This document shows, in pieces, positions 22,948-34,789 of a DNA stretch of 64,000 nt. The stretch's first letter is position 1, and every line of letters begins with the position of its first letter. The DNA is taken from assembly GCA_021613375.1 (NCBI GenBank), contig CM038710.1:32187195-32251194 (forward strand). Direction: 5' to 3'. A model generated the notes under the pieces. It saw nothing but the letters and a program-made list of their open reading frames with translations, was not told where the DNA came from and did no database searches. Position numbers and translations under genes: made by a program. The DNA comes from Megaleporinus macrocephalus (taxonomy: Eukaryota > Chordata > Actinopteri > Characiformes > Anostomidae).

Positions 22948-23651
22948 CAGGGCTGGACGGGGACAGAAAATCGGCCCTGGCATTTTTGGCTTAGACCAGC
23001 CCGTCATAATTAGCGGAGCGCAGTCGACCAGTAATTTATGTATGTGTTCCGTGAAGGAATGTATTTTACTATTTTCATATAATAATTATATATTAAAATA
23101 ATAACAGCATCATATTTAAAAAATATTACTTTTTGCTTTATTAGAAATTTACAGTAAATCATTACTTTAGAAGCCTATAAATAACCATTGTAGAAAGCAA
23201 ATAAGTAAATTTACACATACTGTAGTTCTATAACTTTTGTCTACTCATATGTATTTACTGAATTTCTCAGCTCAATTCTAATTCTTAAGTTTAAAAGGTG
23301 CTCCCTCCTTTAAAAAGCTATAACATGCATTTGGATCAGGCTAAAAACAGACAGGGCTGCTTTGTGAACTCATGCAACACATCAGCATTTAACACCGCTT
23401 CGGCTTCTCCATGTTGCCCCTCCTTTAACGCACGCTCAACACTGAAACTAGCCGGAGTTACAGCGGACCACGCAGAGAAAAGGTGGGGCCCTCTTTTGTC
23501 CTATATACTGATTGGTTCAGTCTACTTTCTATATTGAAAATGGGCAAATGGGCCACCCCCTCTAAATTGTGGGCCGGTCTCCTAAAAAGTAAGAGAAAAA
23601 AATCCAACAGCATCTGCCCCTTAGGATTGTCGGATTATCAGTCCAGCCCTG
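22948..23651. mobile_element. Non-autonomous hAT element (704 bp)
   Basis: The ends CAGGGCTGGAC and GTCCAGCCCTG are perfect 11-bp inverted repeats. They are flanked by an identical 8-bp target duplication ACCATGGA (22940-22947 and 23652-23659). CAG...CTG ends with 8-bp duplications are diagnostic of hAT. No transposase frame is present. The end sequence differs from the other hAT copies here, so it is a separate family. Confidence 0.92.
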
Positions 23652-23659
23652 ACCATGGA

Positions 23660-25027
23660 GCTTTTAGCTCCATGTATCCTGGTAGGTGAAAGTTCCAAAT
23701 AGAGGATGTCGACAAATGTCAGTATCCATTGACGCTAGCTTAGAGAGTGAGGAGGCTGCACCTCAACGCAAGGATTTTTTTAGCACCAGCCAACCAAATT
23801 TGCCTCTCATTTCAACTAAATTACAACTCAGAATCATTTAGAAGAACAGCTCAGGATGAGTAGGGGACATCTTTGTTAAGAATATCTGACAGACTTTGTG
23901 ACACCGCTAGCCCAAAAGCTAGACACACTAGGACATTCCCAGTACATATGCAGAAATGTACCAACTTAGTCACAGACATTCATGATCTCACAACTAAGGT
24001 CAGTGGACTGATCAGCACTTTATCTATATGGAGTCTATGTAGCTGGAATTTAAGTCTTATCTAGCAGGGTCAGTTAATTACTCTGTTGGCCTTTTGGCAT
24101 CCTTAGGATTAAAACTCATGAACTCATGATGAAATGCATAAATCTTAAAACAGCTACACCACTTATGAGCCACTTTTGAATGTATCTGTATATTTTCTTT
24201 TTGCCTATCAGCCAACATTGCCCTGTTATCCCACCCCCAACTCCTCCGCCCCAAGGCTTGCATCCCTAGCCACATGCAATTGATTTACAGAACAGGGCAT
24301 GTGTACCATGTACGCAAGGATAATTTAATACACTTAAACTTACACTGTGTGACAGTATATTTGAATGTTCTGGTTACCTTGAACATATCTTTTTGTTGGG
24401 AAACTGATTATCTCACATGTATCAAGTGTAATGAAGTAAGATAACTGAAGATCTGAGAGTAAGTTGACAGTCACTTTATACATCAACCATTGAAAAATGA
24501 AAAATATCACAGTTTTAGTTATAGAATGTAACTGCTGCTTCATTTAAGGTGGAACGAACAAAAACTACGCTTAAGAACAACTTCAGCCTCGCCATCCTGT
24601 GAAGCTAAGTATAAGATTACTTACAAGTTTTGGTGCTTAGTGGTATTACTAAAGGACACATGTAACATCTATGCTCAGGAAGTACTTATGTGAACGTTTA
24701 ACAGTGATATATTTGTGTCTCAGCAAACTTCTTGTTAAAGATGCTCCGCAGAGTCGTCCATGTTTGTTTCACGCCACGCCTCTTTTGTGCTGACTAATCG
24801 GGGGCTTTATCGTGTAGCACTTTCGCCTGCAGAGTTCAGCCAGCTGCCGTGTGCGTGACACAGCAGGTAAAGCCTCCGCACAATCATTGCAGTTGTTTGT
24901 TTTTGCCATAATTACTTTGGCCAAAGCCAAACAAGCATCATCTCAGCAAACAGTAGGACAAAGTCCTATGGAAAGACTAAGAATAGTCAGGATATCATTG
25001 TTGTCCAAGAAAAAACATCTATCCTCA
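23660..25027. other. Unique sequence, no gene recognised
   Basis: No exon or repeat family identified. A CpG-containing patch at 24,740-24,870 is GC-richer than its surroundings. Confidence 0.45.
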
Positions 25028-25215
25028 TCTTTATTGATTTTCTTTTTCTATAGCATTTCAAGTTTCATGATGAATGGACCAACAGAAATGCTCCAAAATC
25101 ACTTGGAATGAAACCTCTTTACATTAACTTACATAAAGAGTAGAGTCAGTTTTGGCCTCTCCTGTAACGCTATAATTTGGGAGATGTTCTTCAGACAGCG
25201 ATGATATGCTCGTAC
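25028..25215 (-). repeat. Unclassified dispersed repeat (family X)
   Basis: On the minus strand it reads CGTTACAGGAGAGGCCAAAA, then a variable stretch, then TTTTGGAGCATTTCTGTTGG and TCCATTCATCATGAAAC. The same order and spacing occur at 51850-52065. A further copy in opposite orientation starts 520 bp away at 25737. Confidence 0.75.
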
Positions 25216-25736
25216 TTTTATTGATGAATAAAGCGCAGGATCGGTCCTTCACTTCATTCCTTTACTAGTTCTCTGTTGTTCAGGGAGACCGAACAGACAT
25301 TAAGAGTTATTTTCCCCAGATGCAATTTCCAGGCTATATTTAAGCCGCACAGAAAGTTACAAGCTGTTGAAATCCACGAGCAGATGGCCACATGTGACAT
25401 AATTCTGATTTTATGAGCTGTAAGCTGTAACTTTGTCTCACTTGAGCCAACAGTCCGGTCTCTGAATGAAAACAGTTGGAAGTATGTTTTTTTCCCCGTA
25501 CCTTTCCTCTGACCAAGCAGAAACTCGGTGCCAGTGGAGACAGATATGATTTAATAGACAGAGGAGAGAAAAGCAGCAAAACAGGTTATGAGAAAGATTA
25601 AATAAGTTTAAGGCCTAAAAATAAGAATAAGGTCAATAAGCGTAGAGTAGAAGCTTTGTCGCTGGCCATTTGCTGGCCATGTTATTATATTTATTATATC
25701 AGAACCAAACCCTGTACTTCTAAAATAATAATAATT
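25216..25736. other. Unique spacer between two inverted family X copies
   Basis: No gene seen. The 79-codon minus frame at 25340-25579 has no known domain. Confidence 0.45.
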
Positions 25737-25880
25737 TCAAGAGAGACAGAAAACATGTTTACTTTTAATGTATGTCAGTGTATCCAGATGCTTTCCAATA
25801 GATTTTGGGCCATTTCCTTGGGTCTATTCGTCATGGAAGATGCTTTCAAATGATGTTTAAAACTAAAAAAAGGTTATACA
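25737..25880 (+). repeat. Unclassified dispersed repeat (family X), diverged copy
   Basis: It contains GAGAGACAGAAAACATGTTT, ACTTTTAATGTATGTCAGTG, TTTTGGGCCATTTCCTTGGG and TCTATTCGTCATGGAA in the same order as the 51850 copy. It is more diverged than the other copies. Confidence 0.65.
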
Positions 25881-26699
25881 CTGTTCCTTCCATTATAACA
25901 AGGACTTACAAGACCTTTATTAATGTAATATAACATTCATAAGAATGTCAAAACATTGGTATAAGGCACACAACATAGTTACACACAGATCCAAAATATA
26001 AGAGCCTAATTGCCCTCTATTTGCTTAAGACTTATTAGCTAATAAGCACACTAATAAGCCAGAAACTGGCACTAATAGGACACTACGGACTCTTAATTCT
26101 TCCCAGTTAGTAGACTGAATTTCCTTTTTACCCTGACACAGAAGCAGGTTATGATGGCCTTTGCCATTGGTACACACAACAGTGTTACATCAGCACGAAC
26201 TGCCAACGTACAACCTCCTAATTAGTTCGCTATCCCTGCACAATGGGAGATAAATCTGTCCAACGCCTGAGAAAAAGGTTCAAACAGCTAATGAGCCGAA
26301 CTTACATGTTAAAAGTGGCAACTTTAGGAAGCACCTGGGCTAAAGGAGCATTGTTCTTTCAGTACTGTCACAAAACTTACACTTCCTCCACGCTGGGATT
26401 GGTTAGCAACTCCATGACCCGAGCGGGCTCCCCAGAAGCGGGGCTGAAAACCACCCCCATATCTGAGGAATTCATTAATAAATACAAAAACAAGTACATA
26501 ACATAAGCAATATAAAACAATGGTAAAAAAATCTATTCAACTCTTAAACAAGTTCACAACCTTGCTAATAAGAATAAAAAAGTTCTGAATGCCCAACGGT
26601 TTAATTAAACTGAATGTTAATCTAAATGCTAATTGAAACAAAAAAGATGGTGAATTAATTGAACAACAGAGCTACTGTGTTCGTGCATGTGTGTCTGTA
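25881..26699. other. Unique AT-rich sequence, no gene seen
   Basis: The 87-codon frame at 26243-26506 is unrecognised and has no splice context that I can support. Confidence 0.45.
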
Positions 26700-26854
26700 T
26701 GAGAGAGAAAGCGAAAGAGAGAGAGAGAGATGGATAGAGAGAGAGAAAGAGAGAGAGTAACAGTAAGATGAAAGCTGTTCTGTGAAGGCTAGTTGAAGGT
26801 TAATAAATGGCTGTTGTGGTGTGTGTGTGTGTGTGTGTGTATGTGTGTGTGTGT
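26700..26854 (+). repeat. GA-rich and (GT)n microsatellites
   Basis: An imperfect GA tract spans 26,700-26,760. A (GT)n tract with one A interruption spans 26,819-26,854. The minus-strand frame over them is a repeat artefact. Confidence 0.92.
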
Positions 26855-27644
26855 TGTTGAAGCCAGTGCTGTAATAATGACATGCTGAATGTGACCTACA
26901 TGTTTTATGCCACAGATGGAGCAGAGCAGTGTGGGATAGCAGCACTTATGAAAATGTCACATTTTTAATTTCCATGCCGCCTTTTCTCTCAGGCCATATG
27001 GAGAGACTCAGTGTGCAAAGCTAAAGCCTGAGCTAAAGCCACACACATACTAGATGTTTGCTACCCAACACGAGCCCGAGGGGGCCTGACAAAATATCCG
27101 GTTTTGGACCAGCTTCCAGATGACAACGCGACTGGCTGATTCCACAAGATGGTGCTGAACACTTCCGCAATAAGCCAAGTGCAGATAACAACATCCGCCC
27201 GCGTATCAGCTAGTACTGCACATCCACGTTTACGAAATTTCAGCAGAATCTGCCCAAGATCATGATCAGTGATGTATATCCCATCAGTCAGATCCTCATG
27301 CACGTTCACCGTGGATGCTGCATGCTTTGCAGTCTTTCTCCAGCAGTGCGTTAAAAACGGTGGTTCTTCAAGGATTCTTTAAAGAAAAAAAACAGTTTTA
27401 TATAAAACCTTGAACAAATTCTTGGCAAGATTAAAGGTGAACATGTTTGAATTGAAGGAGAAATTGCTTTAGCGACTTCTATACGAATCCTTCTATGTAG
27501 CATCTACAGGGGGTGCTGCTATAGTTACGATGTCACGGGCATAGTGATAAAATTACAAAACTAATTCCATTACATGTATGACTTATGATGCCTTACACTA
27601 CGGCCTTTGCCTTTTTACTTTGTACATTTTACCTATTTTGGCGT
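26855..27644. other. Unique sequence with one dispersed segment
   Basis: Positions 27,547-27,605 match 31,452-31,512: AAAATTACAAAAC/TTAATTC, then TATGATGCCTTACACTA-type sequence. This points to an unclassified dispersed repeat. No gene recognised; the 82-codon minus frame at 27061-27309 has no known domain. Confidence 0.4.
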
Positions 27645-27706
27645 CCTTTCTAAACATGGTCTAAACTTTCTAAACATGGTCTAAACTTTCTAAACATGGT
27701 CTATGC
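27645..27706 (+). repeat. 20-bp tandem repeat, three copies
   Basis: Three near-perfect head-to-tail copies of TTTCTAAACATGGTCTAAAC. The last copy diverges at its end. Confidence 0.93.
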
Positions 27707-28016
27707 TTATGACAAACAGTTAGACATTTTCTTTCCTTCTGATAATCTAGACTCAGTAGATAGACATACATGATGTGTGTCAGATATTTCTCAGAGGGTG
27801 TTGCAAAAGGTTCTACGACTAAGTCAAGAATAAACTGAAGTACAGATTGATACTAAAATGTGCTTTATGACAGACTCGGCTCTTGAACTATGAATATCAA
27901 ACCAGATGTACGAAACCTGGGTTTGCATGTAAATACATTCATTAAAGTAGATTTTTAGCCTTTAAAAAATATCATTAATATTATTTTCTGTCTCAGAGCA
28001 ATAAAAAGAAATATGT

Positions 28017-28584
28017 TCATGTGTTTGTTACAAGCAGAGTTGACCACTGCAATGGTCTTCTTACTGGAGTTCCTAAGAAAACAATTCATCCCCTACAACG
28101 CAGCAGCTCAGATCCTAACATTAACAAAATAGAGCTCATATCAGTGCTGTTTTAAAAAACTGCACCGGCTACTGGTATCTTCTAGAATAGACTTTAAAGT
28201 TCTGATATTAGTCTATAAAGCTCTAAAGAGTCTAGCACTAGCTCACACAACAGAATGTCTCTCTGTTTATGTTCCAGTTCATGATCTTAGATCTGCAGGT
28301 ACTGACCTTCTGCACACACCTTCTGTAAAATACATAAAACGGAGACAATCTTTTAGTTATAATGCTTCTAAACTGTGGAACATTTTTATTAGATAGTCCA
28401 GTTCAGTGCTGACTTTTAAGAAACATTTAAAAATGTATCCCTTTACCTCAGCGTTTAATTAAAACCTTAATATTTTGCTACCTGTAATTTTGAATTGTGC
28501 CTTTGGCTTATTAAGTATCATACCTTCTTCTATAACTTTAAGGCCACAAATTGTATGAAAAAAAGTGCTCTATAGATGATGATG

Positions 28585-28623
<39 letters not shown>

Positions 28624-28625
28624 TT
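28017..28625 (+). mobile_element. L2-like LINE, 5'-truncated 3' end
   Basis: A broken frame from 28037 reads RVDHCNGLLTGVPKKTIHPL, the well-known R-[LV]-D-[YH]-C-N-x-L-L-x-G-[VL]-P segment near the end of L2/CR1-type reverse-transcriptase proteins. It continues with QRSSSDPN and frame-shifted pieces of the HWLPV and SFK regions, with many stops. The 3' untranslated part ends AAAAAGTGCTCTATAGATGA followed by an (ATA)n tail at 28,576-28,624, typical of L2 elements. It is dead and truncated. Confidence 0.8.
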
Positions 28626-29150
28626 TTATTATTTTTTTAAACATGATTTTTCAGATTTTCTTGTATTTGCACCCTTTTTAAGTTCTGCCAAACTTTGGAG
28701 GTCACACGAACTCACTGACCAATTACTGTCGCCTCAGGTGTTGTTATGGCGACAACTAAGATGATGGATGGGCTGTGTCCCAGTAACTAGCACTTTTAAA
28801 CAAGCGTGAAAAGGATTAGTTTGCCATCTGCTTTTTCGCAGATGATATTAGCGTGTCCAACATCATCTCACACACGTCTCAAACTGGGTTACAGACATCT
28901 GAGCTGTATGTGAAAGCTCTTATAAAGTTCCAGCTGCTGGATGAGGCAGTGAAACACTCTGTGCTGCTTTTCCAAAATGGAAATTAGCCCACTCAGTGAA
29001 AGCCATATTGTGGGGGTATCTTGAAGGCATTGTGGCCATTCGTTCATTTTTGTTCTGGCATAAACAACGAGGCAACAGGATTTTACACAAAACTATGATC
29101 CAGCATTTTGTAGTGCTTGTAATATTTCAGAAGTTGTGGAGTCCGTGGCT
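28626..29150. other. Unique sequence, no gene recognised
   Basis: A T-rich start is followed by unremarkable sequence. The 63-codon frame at 28996-29187 is unsupported. Confidence 0.45.
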
Positions 29151-29254
29151 CAGGGGTGTCCAATCTTATCCATCTTCAAGCAATTGATCATGCATGTTGG
29201 ACTGTAAAACCTAAAACCACACTGGCCCTTTGTGGGTAAAACTGGATGCCCCTG
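29151..29254. mobile_element. Short fold-back, hAT-type MITE remnant
   Basis: The left end CAGGGGTGTCCAATCTTATC pairs imperfectly with the right end GGTAAAACTGGATGCCCCTG. This matches a palindromic fish repeat that I recognise. The flanks CCGTGGCT and CCAGAGCT agree at 5 of 8 positions, consistent with a decayed 8-bp target duplication. Confidence 0.6.
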
Positions 29255-29828
29255 CCAGAGCTACTTGACTCAAGCTAGACACTAAGCTAATAATAGTCTA
29301 TCCATCTAGCCAATAATACTCCTCTATCCATGGACTCTTTTAACATATTAGTCCAGCGTGTTGGCTGTTTGAACCTTCTTCTCAAGCATTTGACGGATTC
29401 AGCTCCCTTTGTGCAGGGATACAGAACTAATTAGGGCTATGCTGGCAGTTCATGCTGATCTAACACTACTGTGTGTACCTGTAGTAAAGGGCATCATAAC
29501 CTACTTTTTTGTAAGGGTAAAAAGAAACCCGGCGGTGACACCACGCACAGGAATACTGTCCTATGAAATTATTGCACTTAGACGTTTCATGACTGGGTCA
29601 TCATCTGACTGTCCACATTTTCTTTGATCAAACAGTAGCTGATTGAGCCAACAGCATACCAAGCTCTTATTTCAGACTCTTTAGGCTGGTTAGCCATAGG
29701 CTAGCACACTCATTCCCTCACACATCTTCTAAGCTGGCCATGCAGTTTGAAAATGAAATGAAAACCAGTAGCACATAGACAACATGACTACTCCAATAAA
29801 GGGTTGACAAAGGGTTAATAATCAGGCC
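29255..29828. other. Unique sequence, no gene recognised
   Basis: Nothing beyond short chance frames (72 codons at 29409-29627). Confidence 0.45.
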
Positions 29829-29836
29829 ATCAAAAC

Positions 29837-30480
29837 TAGAGATGGACCGATCAGCATTTTTGAGGCTGATTCCGATCGGCGATCACCTTTCAGCACGATT
29901 GGCCGATAGTAAATCAAACAAATTGTTGCTGCTGTACTGTTCGTACCAGACAGATCTGGTCTGAACTGGGTTATTATCTGTTCTGGGTTATTTGTTTTGT
30001 GTTAGCTCCGTGTGCTAGTTCTGCTGTTTGCTGATACTCACTGTATTCAGCCGTGTGCAGTGCTGTATCAGATTAGTAGTGTTAAATGTCTTTGTCTTGG
30101 TTCCTCTACGAGACACGCAGATTTAACTAATTTAAAAAATCCTGAATGAGTCTGTCATGTATGGTAAACACTGCCAGACGGACATGCTTACTTTCAGCGC
30201 ATTTGTTTTCTGCAACGTCGCTGCTTTAGTCAGTCTGTTGAAAATGAAAGGGTGTGTACTTCCACCTAGCGGTTCAGATAGGAATTGCAGGGAGGGGGTT
30301 CTCCTCTTCCTGGATGAAACGCTAGCTGGAAATACAGAAATTAGGCTCATTTGTTTAACGCCACCGATCGGTTCTCGGGAACAGCTCTAAATTGGAGAAA
30401 TATCGGCCGATCACTGATCACATATTTTGATTAAAAATCGGCCGATACCGATACATAGCCAATCGATCATTCCCTCTCTA
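29837..30480. mobile_element. Non-autonomous hAT element (644 bp)
   Basis: The ends TAGAGATGGACCGATC and CGATCATTCCCTCTCTA are imperfect inverted repeats, with more GATCGG/CCGATC palindromic sequence inside. Identical 8-bp target duplications ATCAAAAC lie at 29829-29836 and 30481-30488. The interior holds opposed 72-77-codon frames with no transposase motif. This is a hAT family with GGCCGAT-rich ends, distinct from the other hAT copies. Confidence 0.92.
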
Positions 30481-30488
30481 ATCAAAAC

Positions 30489-32616
30489 CTAGAAAAATTA
30501 CCAATAAGCAATTATAGAGCTGCATAAGAATGTCTGTTGAAGCTGATAGGTAAGTAAGATAAGCAAGCATTAACATCACAGATTAATGTAGGCTGACTAT
30601 TTGGCAATTAATAAAATTCAATTCTTTTATAAAAATTAACATTTACTTCAATATCACTGAAAAAAGAAAGAAACACAGTCTATTTGTTCCCTGCAGCATA
30701 TGATAACATTAACTTCACCTTATTTCCTATGAATAAAATGTCTTGCTCCTTGGTAGTAGGTATATCAACCCTTTAGAATGTAAGGAATCCTGTAAAACTG
30801 TATAAAAGTGCCAAGTCCATTTTGTCGAGTTTCATTATTTGATGAATAAAATGTTTTCCTCTGAATACTAACTAACTTGCAACCATTTCTTCTATACGTC
30901 TAATCAAGTGCCGGAGATATTCTGCCTTCAATAGGCTAATTAACCTTGTTAAAAAAGAATGGTCATGAGTTCATTAAAGCTTGTGTGATATAACTGAATG
31001 TATTTTAACCAGTAAGAACACCATATATCATTAGAATAAATGTAAAAAGGCATAAATACAATGCAATTGAATTGAAGCTTGAATATCTTATTTTGAAAGA
31101 AGTAGAGAATATCTTGTGCTTCAGTTTAAAGAAGAAAGTTTAGATTTCTCCTGGACGCTCCAGATATTGCATGAATGTATTAAATTCCTTCACCAGCAAT
31201 CTTGATTTAGCCTAATAAAATACTGAGTAGTCAAAGCAGGTGTTTGATGATAACTGTAATGATACAGAGTTGCCACAAGAAAAAGCTTATAATATGTTAA
31301 ATAAATACACTGACATGTAAAACCACTACTTACTGTATTCATATTAAGTATGTGTTGGGTGTTGGTAAAACCTATAAAAAATAATTAAATATATATAAAT
31401 ATATATTAAATAAAATATATGTTGTTGAACAATATAAAATATATATAGTCTTAAAATTACAAAATTAATTCAAGTATATGTACAACTGATGCCTTACACT
31501 ATGCTCATAACTGCAATATATATAATGCCTAAAGTTGCTGAAGTAAAAAAAGTCTGAATTACAAAGTAGTGTCAACTCCACTGAGTTGTTTATTGCAGAA
31601 AAAAATTTAATAGTGCCAAAACAAACATTTTAAGAAGTCTCTACATTTCAGTATGTACCAGCTGATAAAATCAGCTGATAAAACTTATACATGAACTTTT
31701 GTTTGACAATGCAAAAAATGCCTATAAATAAACAACACACACCTACGTACAATGCAGAGATATTCAGAAACAGTCATTACACAGCACAGTGAAGCAGCAT
31801 TAGCTAAATTTATAATGCTAAATTTAGTGAACGCTAACACCGAAGCATCTGCCATACAGTCTGGCACTGTCCCATTCAAACTTCCCATCTGCCATGCCAT
31901 AACGAAGCAGGAAGCCTCGCCAACTGGATTAGAGGATGTCATGAGGAACTTGTCGCTAGGACAAAGCCTAAGGCATCCGCAGCGCCAACGGCCATGTAAG
32001 TGATCGCGTTCCTAACCCATTAGAAACCTGGCAAGGAAAAGCAGCTAACGCATAATGATACCAGACACACAAGAGCTGCAGAGCAGAACCAGCTCTGTCT
32101 CACAACAGACAGTACAAGCAGTTCACACATGTCCCTTGATCTTTAACTCTTAAATGGGTACAAACGTCTACTACCAATGTTATTGATCTATGACTTGAGA
32201 AAAACCCAACAACTTAGTCCATGTAATTACCGAATTATAAGCTTTAGGGTGTAACAAGACTGGGATTTTAAGGGGTTAACCCGTAATTCCTACAACTGCT
32301 AACAAGTGTCTATCACTATTATACAGAATTAAAGCAGTCTGTACTGGAGTTAAGAACCTGTCAGAGGTCTTTACTGTAGGATCATTCTAGGATTATTTAA
32401 CATTGAACTGACATATACTGACTGGATGATGTCATCATGTAAATACAATGCAGTCATTATTTAACAATGCTTACCTTTTTTTTTTTATTAGTGGCCTCTG
32501 TTCAAGAATAAACTCCCACAACAAAAATATTAATTTATGCTAGCAGGCTATTCATTATATGATAGCATCAAGCTAATCACTATGGTCTTCCACACTGGTG
32601 GGAAGGAAAAGGTTGG
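30489..32616. other. Unique AT-rich sequence, no gene recognised
   Basis: About 2 kb without an identifiable gene. An AT-only patch lies at 31,378-31,440, and 31,452-31,512 matches the dispersed segment at 27,547. Overlapping 83-85-codon frames on both strands at 31,685-32,003 conflict and lack domains. Confidence 0.45.
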
Positions 32617-32838
32617 GGGCAGTCGTGGGCTGGAGATTAGGGAACCAGCTTTGTGACCGGGAGGTTGCCAGTTAGTTCCCATGAACCAGCAAGGCACCTA
32701 ATTCCTGACTGCTCCCCGGGGTGCGTGGTAGGGCTACCCACCACTCTGGGCAAGTGTGTTCACTGCCCCCTAGTGTGTCTGTTCACTAGTTTGTGTGTAT
32801 GTCAGTGTTTCACTGCACGGATGGGTTAAATGCGGAGA
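32617..32838 (+). mobile_element. tRNA-derived SINE (family A)
   Basis: It starts GGGCAGTCGTGGGCTGGAGA, a tRNA-like head with a worn B-box (AGTTAGTTCC in place of GGTTCGATCC). The body follows (CAAGGCACCTAATTCCTGAC, CTGCTCCCCGGGG, TGTGTTCACTGCCCCCTAGTG), then the end TTTCACTGCACGGATGGGTT. A second copy lies inverted at 43560-43777. Confidence 0.8.
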
Positions 32839-32929
32839 TCTTGATCTTTCCCTGTCTTGTAGTATCTGTCTATCATCTAGTTTTAATACTACACTTCTTC
32901 ATTCTACACACGCCCTTTGGACAAACAAA

Positions 32930-33348
32930 GCTGCGTACAAGTTCAAGGTCAAGAGCCTTCACTGTCATTTCAGGTATATACAAGTACACAGTAAAACTAA
33001 ACAAATTTGTTTCAAGACTATGGTGCAACACAAAAATATAAGTGTAAACTAACACAATATACACAGCGCAGACAATAGAATGCAATAAATACAAAATAGG
33101 AGTAGTTGTGCAAAAAAGGATGTAATATACTATTAGCGGAGGTAGTAACCAGAACAGCAGTAAAGGAATACAGTATTGGTGGGTACTCTATTCTGGCAGC
33201 AGATATTGTTAAGAATGAAAAATGCAGGTAGCACTATATATAAATTATAGTAAGTGAAGTTAAGAAATGTGGTAATTAGGTTTAAATGCAGAATCTAAGA
33301 TCTAATCTGGAATTGCAAGAAATGGGGAGCAAGATGATGTCATTTGTA

Positions 33349-33404
<56 letters not shown>

Positions 33405-34090
33405 TGTGTGTGTGTGCGCGCGTGTGTGTGTGTATATGAAGGTGTTTGTCAATTCAGACTATGGGAGTTGAGGGATCTAATTGCTTGTGGTAAGAAACTT
33501 GCATAGTCTGGCTATGAGGGCCTGAATGCTCCAGTACCTTCTTCTAGATGGCAGAAAAGAGAATAATTCACATGAGGGGTGTGTGAGGTCATCCACAATG
33601 CTGGTGCCTATTCAGATGCAGCATGTGGTGTAAATGCCCATAATGGAGGGAAGAGAGACCCCAATGATCTTTTCATCTGTCCTCACTATTTGCCGGTCAG
33701 TGGCGGTGCAATTCCTAAACCTGGCAGTGATGCAGCTGCTCAGGATGCTCTCTATATTTTCTCTGTAGAAGGTGGTAAGGATGGTGGTTGGAAGCTGAGC
33801 TTTCCTTTATTTCTTTATTGGCTTTCGTAGCTATTAGGCTGGTGTTCAGGGTCCAGGTGAGGTTTTCCGCTAGGTGCACACCAAGAAACTCGTGACAGCT
33901 TGTTGATGACGATGAGTGGAGAGTGGTCACTCATTAACCATTTCCTTCGTCTTGTCCACAATCAGATACAGGCTGTTGACTTTGTCGCCACAGCTTCTCT
34001 CTGTATGCGGCCTCATGATGAGACCAACCACAGTTTTATCATCAGCAAGCTTTATGATGTGTTTCTTTATTAAAGATATCAAGGTAATGA
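32930..34090 (-). mobile_element. LINE reverse-transcriptase relic with 3' untranslated region
   Basis: On the minus strand, the sequence around 34,060-33,990 reads IIKLADDKTVVGLI. LADD corresponds to the catalytic [FY]-x-D-D box of non-LTR reverse transcriptases (plus-strand 34038-34049). VDKTKEMV follows downstream, then broken pieces of the C-terminal region (RENIESILSSCITA, LPSRRRYWS). Stops interrupt it. The 3' end runs to about 32,930 with a GTCATTTCAGGTATATACAA-type tail (plus orientation) typical of this fish LINE. The element is 5'-truncated and inactive, and a (GT)n array lies inside its 3' untranslated part. Confidence 0.75.
33348..33434 (+). repeat. (GT)n microsatellite inside LINE 3' region
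   Basis: About 85 bp of GT units, with GC interruptions at the right (CGCGTG). The 61-codon Cys-Val frame over it is an artefact. Confidence 0.97.
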
Positions 34091-34422
34091 TTTCTACTTT
34101 GTGTGTTCTGGTTTAACTGTGGATTCACCTGTTAAACCATTAGAGGTCAAGTAGGTTTTTAAGCAAGGTTAATTTTGGTGGAGTTTCAAGTCATGTATTC
34201 ATAAGACTGGGCATTTTTCGCTGTCCATGCTTCCCTCTCTCTTTTTGCCATGCAGAAAATGTTGTGACTGAGGTTCTGCTCAGAGGAGGGGCAGCATCAT
34301 GTGGTACAGACAGTAAAAGCACAGTTAGAGTTAATAAAATCAGGACTTTCTAAAAAATCTCCAATTCAATTGTGCATTGTTGGGCTAATTTGCAGCGGCA
34401 GTATTTTAAAATCATCCAACTA
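34091..34422. other. Unique sequence, no gene seen
   Basis: No repeat ends or exon signals recognised between the LINE and the SINE. Confidence 0.45.
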
Positions 34423-34584
34423 TTATCTTCCGCTTTATCCTGCTATGTTGCATGTGTTTGGACTGTGGGAGGAAACCGGAGTACCTGGAGAATCACGGGA
34501 AAAACATGCAAACTCCAGACAGAACAGCCTGGACAGAGAATCAAACCTGGATCGCCTTGCTGTGAGGCGACAGTGCTAATATCA
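34423..34584 (-). mobile_element. SINE family B, internally deleted copy
   Basis: It has the GATAAAGCGGAAGATAA tail (minus strand) and the CCACAGTCCAAACACATGCA body, and then the tRNA-like head with CGCCTCACAGCAAGGCGATC. The 'gtgtaccctgcc' middle segment present at 8036 is missing between 34,445 and 34,450. The B-box is degraded (GGTTTGATTC). Confidence 0.7.
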
Positions 34585-34789
34585 CAGTACATCAAAAGTA
34601 TCCCTTTCTTCCCCTCCGCCCCTCCCAGCCTCCAACACTGCCACACTACCAAAACTCTCTGCTACCCCTTTACCTCCTCAGTGATAGTGTGACGTGAGGG
34701 TGTGACGTGAGAGTACAATTTGTAGACTAACATTCCCAGCAAGATGAACATTTTACACTAGAATTGGCTGCAGTATGAACTAGAATTCC

